Made by a program: the position numbers and the translations under genes | DNA from: Chloroflexota bacterium | GTDB taxonomy: Bacteria; Chloroflexota; UBA6077 | Length of the DNA: 11,037 bases | NCBI GenBank assembly: GCA_021806765.1 | Contig: JAJZQR010000172.1 | Span: forward strand, 1 to 11,037 | Direction: 5' to 3' | In this document: positions 6,818 to 11,037 of the stretch, in pieces | How positions within the stretch are numbered: position 1 is the first letter of the stretch | How the letters are laid out: each line of letters starts with the position of its first letter | Notes under the pieces: generated by a model | The model's input: only the letters and a program-made list of their open reading frames with translations | Database searches by the model: none | What the model was told of the DNA's origin: nothing

Positions 6818-7645
6818 GTGAAACCGTTGGTGCAGACTGAATCCCAAAAGCGCTACGAGGTGGGGGCGCTCAAGCGAGGGTTACTCATCCTGGACTGTTT
6901 CACGGAGTCGCCCGGCCACGTTCTAACGGTGAGCGAAGTGGCCCGTTCGGTGGGCGTCCATCGGGCCACGGCCTTCCGGTTCCTGAGCACTCTCGAGAGC
7001 AGCGGCTACATCCAGCCCGCCGAACGACCGGGCTGCTACCGGCTGGGCACCAAGTGGCGCCCAGTCGAACCGGGCCCGCCGTGGCCCGCGGCCTTGCCCC
7101 TGATTTCCGTCCCCATCCTGAAAGAGCTGGCCGAGGAGACCGGCGAGACGGCGGACATGGGGGTTTTCTATCAGGGCGAGGTCACCATGGTCCAGGTGAT
7201 CGAGGGGTCCCAAAGCGTCAGGGCGCGTCAGCGGGTTGGGGCCAGCCGCCCTGCCCATCTGACGGCGATAGGGAAGGTACTGCTGTCGACTCTCGAAGAG
7301 CAGGCTTTGGAGCAATGGATCCAGACTCACCCTCTGGTGGTACAGACTCCTAACAGCATCTCCAGCCCGCAGCGGCTCCTGTCAGAGCTGGCGGAGGTCC
7401 GCCGGTGCGGTTACGCGGTCGACGAACAGGAGTTCGAACTGGGGCTGACCTGCGTAGCGGTCCCCGTGCTCGACGGCTCGGGCGCGGCGATTGCTGGAGT
7501 AGCGATCTCCGGACCCTCCAGCCGGATCAACTATCACCGCATCCCCGAGATAGTCACGGCCATCCAGCGAGCCGCCGAGCGGTTGGGCCGCCTCTGCGGG
7601 GCATCGCTCTCTCCCGCCTATCCCCGGGGCTCCAGCACCACCTGA
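6818..7645 (+). CDS. IclR-family transcriptional regulator
   Basis: A 275-residue regulator of typical IclR length. An N-terminal winged helix-turn-helix spans about 17-78 (ALKRGLLILDCF; LTVSEVARSVGVHRATAFRF with the recognition helix near 45-58; CYRLGTKW). The C-terminal effector-binding domain follows, with HLTAIGKVLL (147-156), GYAVDEQEFELGLTCVAVPV (198-217) and VAISGPSSRI (228-237). GTG 6818 is taken as the start, with a G-run at 6805-6810 as the ribosome-binding site and family homology starting a few residues later. It is divergent from tctB and its upstream region contains two matching operators, so it probably controls the transporter operon and its own gene in response to the substrate or an intermediate. 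Its 3' end overlaps the convergent dehydrogenase gene by 28 bases. Whether it represses, activates or does both cannot be read from sequence. Confidence 0.95.
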   Translation: MKPLVQTESQKRYEVGALKRGLLILDCFTESPGHVLTVSEVARSVGVHRATAFRFLSTLESSGYIQPAERPGCYRLGTKWRPVEPGPPWPAALPLISVPILKELAEETGETADMGVFYQGEVTMVQVIEGSQSVRARQRVGASRPAHLTAIGKVLLSTLEEQALEQWIQTHPLVVQTPNSISSPQRLLSELAEVRRCGYAVDEQEFELGLTCVAVPVLDGSGAAIAGVAISGPSSRINYHRIPEIVTAIQRAAERLGRLCGASLSPAYPRGSSTT

Positions 7646-8352
7646 AGCGCGGCCACGTGGGGGGATGCTTGCAGCGCCCACAGGATCGCCGAGGCCACAT
7701 CCTCGGGCTGCAGCATCAGCTCCGGGTCGGTGATGGAGGGATCCAGAGGCCGGCCCGCGTGCCGATCCCGAAAGCCGGTGTTGGCTGTCCCCGGGGATAT
7801 GACGCTCACCTGGATGTTGTAGGGCTTGACCTCCTTAGACAGCGCCTCGGAAAGGGCAATTACCGCGGCCTTGGAGGCGCAGTAGGAGGCCATATTGGGC
7901 ACCCCACGCCTCCCCAGCACCGAGGCGATGTTGACGATGTGGCCCCGCCCTGCCTCCCTCATAGGGGCGATGGCTGCCCTGCTCAGGTAGAAGGTGCCGC
8001 CCACGTTGACGTTCATCGTCCGCTGCCATTGGACATCGGTGATCTGCTCCACCGCCCCCCAGTAGCCGAGGCCGGCGCAGTTCACCAGGATGTGGAGCGC
8101 CCCCATCTCGGTCTTCGTCCACTCCACCAGATCGGAGCACTGACTCGGGTCCTGCACGTCCACGCGCCGCCAGACCGCCTCTCCGCCGGCATCGCGGATC
8201 TCCCTCGTCAGCGAAGAGAGAGCTTCCTCCCCCGTCGAGTAGGCAGCCGCGACTACTCTGACCCCTGCCTCGGCGAGCCGAAACGCGGTCGCCCTCCCGA
8301 AGCCCCTGCTGGCACCGGTGACGATGGCCACCGAACCCTTCAACTGGTCCAC
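7618..8352 (-). CDS. Short-chain dehydrogenase/reductase (SDR)
   Basis: A 244-residue classical SDR oxidoreductase. GTG 8352 is favoured: GGAGG (8365-8361) lies eight bases upstream and the protein then opens like most SDRs (DQLKGSVAIVTGASRG). The in-frame ATG at 8370 has no ribosome-binding site, and its own first codons form the Shine-Dalgarno sequence. With the GTG numbering, the cofactor loop TGASRGFG is at 12-19, NCAG at 91-94, and the catalytic tetrad is N116, S144, Y157 and K161 with the standard YxxxK spacing. It should interconvert a hydroxyl and a carbonyl group using NAD(P)H in the cytoplasm. It follows ThDP enzyme 2 by 50 bases and is probably cotranscribed with it, so it may reduce or oxidise the product of that enzyme. 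The substrate is not predictable; 3-oxoacyl reductase-type and sugar-type SDRs look alike at this level. Confidence 0.94.
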   Translation of the reverse strand: MDQLKGSVAIVTGASRGFGRATAFRLAEAGVRVVAAAYSTGEEALSSLTREIRDAGGEAVWRRVDVQDPSQCSDLVEWTKTEMGALHILVNCAGLGYWGAVEQITDVQWQRTMNVNVGGTFYLSRAAIAPMREAGRGHIVNIASVLGRRGVPNMASYCASKAAVIALSEALSKEVKPYNIQVSVISPGTANTGFRDRHAGRPLDPSITDPELMLQPEDVASAILWALQASPHVAALQVVLEPRG

Positions 8353-8385
8353 CGCGCCTACCTCCCCCATCTAGCTACGGGATCG

Positions 8386-8409
8386 TCAGCAGGAGCCGGC
8401 TCCTACTGA
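8386..8409. repeat. Imperfect palindrome at the ThDP enzyme 2 stop codon
   Basis: AGGAGCCGGCTCCT (8391-8404) is a perfect 14-bp palindrome; TCAG and CTGA extend it on either side of one mismatch. It overlaps the TAG stop (8405-8403) of ThDP enzyme 2. As RNA it could only form a 5-bp stem with a CCGG loop plus an outer stem. Its function is unknown and it may be incidental. Confidence 0.3.
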
Positions 8410-10022
8410 TACCTGAGGTACTCGTCGTAGTAGGTCATAACCTCGACCACGGCACCCTGGCCCGACTCCAGCGCCTGGGCGAAGGCTTTGCGGCACTCCT
8501 GGCGGGTGCGGGCGCGGAAGCCCAGCAGACCGAAGCTGCGGGCCAGACCCACGTAGTCCGGCTCCCCGAAATCCACCCCTACTGAGGGCATGTTCCGCTT
8601 CGCTTGCTTCACCTTGATGGAGCTGAGGGAGCCATCGTTCATCACCATCAGGGTGATGGGCAGCTTCAGCCGCGCCATGGTCTCCACCTCGCCGGCATAC
8701 ATCAGGAACCCACCGTCGCCAGTCAGGGCGACCGCAGGGCTGGAGGGACGCGCCAGTTTAGCCGCGATGGCGCCGGAGAGGGCGTAGCCCATGGAGGAGA
8801 GCCCGTTGGTGGTGAGGAAAGTATCGGGCTGGTAGGCGGGCCACTGGGCCATGGCCACCAGCTTGTGGGCCCCCACGTCCACCGTCAGGATGCCGTCCCT
8901 GGGAAGGACCTCCCGCAGCTCAGCGATGGCCGCCTGGGGGGCCACCCTGCCGTTGGCCTCGACCACCTCGGGGGTCATCAGGGCCGCCACCTCCTGGCGG
9001 CAGCGATCGATGCGGGCCAGGGCCCAGGCCGACCTAGGTTCCACCTCCCGACGGAGGGCCGCCAGAATCAGCGACAGATCCCCATCCACCGCCATCCTGG
9101 GTGAGTAGGAGGGGTCTTCGGCGCCGGCCGGGGCAACACTGGCCACCGGAGTGGAGACCTTCCACACCTTGAAGAACTCTACCCCATCCAGTCCGACGGC
9201 CAGGACCAGGTCGGCCTCCTCGATCAGTTGATAGATGGGGGCATCGGTGTAAACGCCGAAGGTACCGGCGAAGAGGGGATGGTCCTCCGGGAAGTGCCCC
9301 TTGGACTGGGCCGTCACGGTGACGGGCACCCCGAGGTGCTCCGCCGTGGCCAGCAGGTCGGCCGCGGTCCGGGAGTATGCCACGCCGAGACCGGTCATAA
9401 TCACCGGAGCTTTGGCGGCCCGCAGGGCATCGATGAGGGCGGTGAGATCCGGTAGCGGCTCGCTCGCCGGAGCGGGGGCGTAGCGGCGGCCGATCTCCTC
9501 CGCCGGCATGTCGTCGGGAAGGTGAGCGAGATCCTTGTTGGCCTCGGAGCCCGGAAAGGCGAAGTAGACGGGGCCGGGCCGGCCCGAACGGGCCAGTTCC
9601 ACGGCACGGGGCAGGGTCGTCTCGATGTCGGCAGCCAGCAGCCGGCTGCTGGCCTTGGTGATCGGCTTGAAGAGGCTCACCAGGTCCAGCCACTGGTGGG
9701 TGAAGTGGCCAACCTGGGAGGGCTCCAGGTCACCAGAGATGGCAATCAGGGGCAATCGATCCAGGTGAGCCATGGCGACGGCGCTGGTCATGTTCACCGC
9801 ACCGGGGCCTCGAGTAACGATGCACAGTCCGGGGACGCCGGTGAGCAGCCCGGTGGTGCCCGCCATGTAGCCCGCCGGCGATTCGTGGTGGGTGAGGATG
9901 AAGGGGACCCCCACCTGGCGCAAGCCCTCCATGAGCGGTATCGCCTCCCCTCCCGGCAGTCCGAAGGCCCGCTCCAGCCCCTGAGATCGAAGGTATCTCG
10001 CCATGAAGACCGATGCTTTCAT
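8403..10022 (-). CDS. ThDP-dependent enzyme 2, acetolactate synthase-like
   Basis: A complete 539-residue member of the acetolactate synthase/benzoylformate decarboxylase superfamily. ATG 10022 follows an AAGGGGG site by five bases. Domains: N-terminal pyrimidine-binding domain with GLPGGEAIPL (21-30) and the catalytic glutamate E47 in THHESPAGYMAG; RGPGAVN shortly after; a central domain entered by GRPGPVYFAFP; a C-terminal diphosphate domain with GDG at 435-437 and its partner ND at 462-463, the normal spacing for metal-ThDP binding. It would decarboxylate or carboligate a 2-oxo acid in the cytoplasm. It is clearly different from ThDP enzyme 1 (for example it lacks the FQE motif), so the two are distant paralogues rather than a recent duplication. 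No ACT-type regulatory subunit adjoins. It lies between the ferredoxin/cytochrome b gene and the SDR gene on the same strand. The reaction is unassigned. Confidence 0.93.
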   Translation of the reverse strand: MKASVFMARYLRSQGLERAFGLPGGEAIPLMEGLRQVGVPFILTHHESPAGYMAGTTGLLTGVPGLCIVTRGPGAVNMTSAVAMAHLDRLPLIAISGDLEPSQVGHFTHQWLDLVSLFKPITKASSRLLAADIETTLPRAVELARSGRPGPVYFAFPGSEANKDLAHLPDDMPAEEIGRRYAPAPASEPLPDLTALIDALRAAKAPVIMTGLGVAYSRTAADLLATAEHLGVPVTVTAQSKGHFPEDHPLFAGTFGVYTDAPIYQLIEEADLVLAVGLDGVEFFKVWKVSTPVASVAPAGAEDPSYSPRMAVDGDLSLILAALRREVEPRSAWALARIDRCRQEVAALMTPEVVEANGRVAPQAAIAELREVLPRDGILTVDVGAHKLVAMAQWPAYQPDTFLTTNGLSSMGYALSGAIAAKLARPSSPAVALTGDGGFLMYAGEVETMARLKLPITLMVMNDGSLSSIKVKQAKRNMPSVGVDFGEPDYVGLARSFGLLGFRARTRQECRKAFAQALESGQGAVVEVMTYYDEYLRYQ

Positions 10023-10045
10023 TGCATCCCCCTTCCATTGACTCC

Positions 10046-10064
10046 CCTCTCCCTCTGGGAGAGG
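10046..10064. repeat. REP-like hairpin element
   Basis: CCTCTCCC-TCT-GGGAGAGG is a perfect 8-bp stem with a 3-base loop in the 68-base gap between ThDP enzyme 2 and the upstream gene. Read on the minus strand, with the preceding GTGAGGGC (10086-10079), it resembles the CCCTCACCC...CTCTCCCAGAGGGAGAGG dispersed intergenic repeats seen in many GC-rich bacterial genomes. Only one copy is visible here. It could act as an mRNA-processing hairpin; no U-tract follows. Confidence 0.5.
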
Positions 10065-10090
10065 CGATAACCCCGCTCAGCCCTCACTCC

Positions 10091-11017
10091 CTACGCCGTC
10101 CTCGCCGCGATCCGGTGACGGCGCAGGGCCAGGTACTGACGGGTGCCCCTGGCGACATCCCTCAGGACAGGCCAGATCAGCTTCAGGTAGACGTGAAGCA
10201 GCAGCAAGAGATCGGTCAGGAGGGCCACCGTCACGTGAACGACCGTGGCGACGCCCACCGTCCCCTCCCCCACCACATCCGGCCCCAGCCACTTGAGGGC
10301 GCCGGTGGTAGCGAACAGCAGCAGCGCCGCCGGGACGTAGAGGTACCAGAAGCGCTGGCCGGGGTTGTAGGCTCCCCGGTGAAGGGTCCCCTCCTTGCCG
10401 AAAGTGCTCAACCACCTCCAACTGTTGCGCAGCCAGACCAGATCCTGGCCGGACCAGGAGAGGGCCCTGCGGGCCGCCATCAGGAAATGGCGGGTATCGA
10501 ACAGCAGGAGAAACAGGGGAGCAGCCACCAGCCCCACGGTGAAGATCCGATGGAACACCCCCAGGGCGAAGCGCAGGTCCGAGGGCAGTCCGCTGCCCCA
10601 GTGGTTGATCAGGATGCCCGTGGTCATTAGCACCAGATAGGAGACCAGCAGGTCCCAGTGGGAGGCCCGCTCGACGCGGCGGAAACCCCGCACGTAGTCC
10701 TTCATGGGGCGGTTCACCTGGGGACAGGCGGCCACGCACTTGTAGCAGCGACGGCACTCCTCCGCGACCACGTTCTCCAGCAGCATGGAGGTGCGGACGA
10801 ACATGGTACCCTCCGGTTTGCCCGCTACCACCGGACAGGCATCCACGCAGTTGCCGCAGGAGAGGCAGGCCCGCGTGCCCGAGAGATCGTCGGCGTCTTT
10901 GAGGGTATGGTTCTGGGCCAGACCGTTGGAGATGATCCTGAGGCGGGCCACCGGCGGGTGAACCCGATCCAGGATCTGATCCAGGATCTCGGTGCGAGCT
11001 GGAAGCAGGTCGGTCAT
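10091..11017 (-). CDS. Dicluster ferredoxin fused to formate dehydrogenase gamma-type cytochrome b
   Basis: A 308-residue fusion. The N-terminal half binds two [4Fe-4S] clusters: C51, C54, C57, C61 (CLSCGNCVDACP) and C88, C91, C94, C98 (CRRCYKCVAACP), a pattern like HdrC and other quinone-linked iron-sulfur subunits. From about residue 112 it becomes a four-helix membrane domain of the FdnI/cytochrome b561 type: RVERASHW (H120), VFHRI (H156), the NPGQRFW signature (218-224), and H261 with H275 fourteen residues apart in the last helices. These four histidines are the likely ligands of two hemes. The protein should shuttle electrons between a soluble partner and the membrane quinone pool. ATG 11017 follows AAAGGGGA by seven bases. 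The partner subunit is probably encoded upstream, beyond the window. It precedes ThDP enzyme 2 by 68 bases on the same strand; a shared operon is plausible but not proven. Confidence 0.88.
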   Translation of the reverse strand: MTDLLPARTEILDQILDRVHPPVARLRIISNGLAQNHTLKDADDLSGTRACLSCGNCVDACPVVAGKPEGTMFVRTSMLLENVVAEECRRCYKCVAACPQVNRPMKDYVRGFRRVERASHWDLLVSYLVLMTTGILINHWGSGLPSDLRFALGVFHRIFTVGLVAAPLFLLLFDTRHFLMAARRALSWSGQDLVWLRNSWRWLSTFGKEGTLHRGAYNPGQRFWYLYVPAALLLFATTGALKWLGPDVVGEGTVGVATVVHVTVALLTDLLLLLHVYLKLIWPVLRDVARGTRQYLALRRHRIAARTA

Positions 11018-11037
11018 ATCCAGGTCCCCTTTATCCG

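Noticed and set aside
6516..6847. Short ORFs of about 100 codons in the divergent control region, on both strands
   Set aside because: They cover promoters and operators, overlap the regulator start, and have no Shine-Dalgarno support or recognisable product.
7622..7629. CCCCGGGG palindrome within the regulator/SDR overlap
   Set aside because: Eight GC-only bases inside coding sequence of both genes; expected by chance and not followed by any terminator-like run.
7405..8409. 334-codon plus-strand ORF opposite the SDR gene
   Set aside because: No motif and unlikely composition; the minus-strand SDR has the full catalytic tetrad.
1..11037. tRNA or rRNA genes, CRISPR arrays, insertion sequences, attachment sites
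   Set aside because: Reading both strands showed no cloverleaf-like gene, regular spaced repeat array, transposase or integrase, and no flanking direct repeats.

Overview
The window is GC-rich and densely packed. It looks like accessory catabolic DNA from a free-living bacterium. Nearly every gene lies on the minus strand. The best taxonomic clue is the solute-binding protein at 3131-4222: it is a lipoprotein whose anchor cysteine is followed by a roughly 40-residue Ala/Pro/Thr/Gln linker, a style common in Chloroflexota lipoproteins. I therefore lean towards a Chloroflexota-like host; this is inference, and no rRNA or other marker gene is present.

Left block (6425 down to 1, minus strand). 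A probable operon runs tctB - tctA - tctC - MmgE/PrpD - ThDP enzyme 1. The first three genes encode a complete tripartite tricarboxylate transporter (small membrane subunit, large membrane subunit, lipoprotein binding protein). The MmgE/PrpD protein belongs to the family of methylcitrate dehydratase, cis-aconitate decarboxylase and iminodisuccinate epimerase. ThDP enzyme 1 resembles the large subunit of acetolactate synthase and is cut by the window edge before its C-terminus. A strong hairpin without a U-tract separates tctC from the MmgE/PrpD gene.

Centre (6426-6817). A 392-base divergent control region separates tctB from an IclR-family regulator on the plus strand (6818-7645). It holds two good face-away sigma-70-type promoters (each a perfect TTGACA and a 17-base spacer). 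It also holds two copies of the operator GTTGCG-N5-CGCA(A/G)C, each placed just downstream of one promoter, plus three further GTTGCG/CGCAAC hexamers.

Right block (11017 down to 7618, minus strand). A second gene set runs ferredoxin/cytochrome b fusion - ThDP enzyme 2 - short-chain dehydrogenase, and it meets the regulator tail to tail with a 28-base overlap. The fusion has two [4Fe-4S] motifs followed by a diheme cytochrome b domain of the formate dehydrogenase gamma type.

Reading the pieces together (inference): the cell imports a carboxylate through the TctABC system under IclR control. The MmgE/PrpD protein would dehydrate, isomerise or decarboxylate it. One or both ThDP enzymes would cleave or join a 2-oxo acid, and the dehydrogenase would handle a hydroxy/oxo step. 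The fusion protein could pass electrons to the quinone pool. The substrate cannot be read from sequence, and I do not recognise this exact gene combination as a named pathway.
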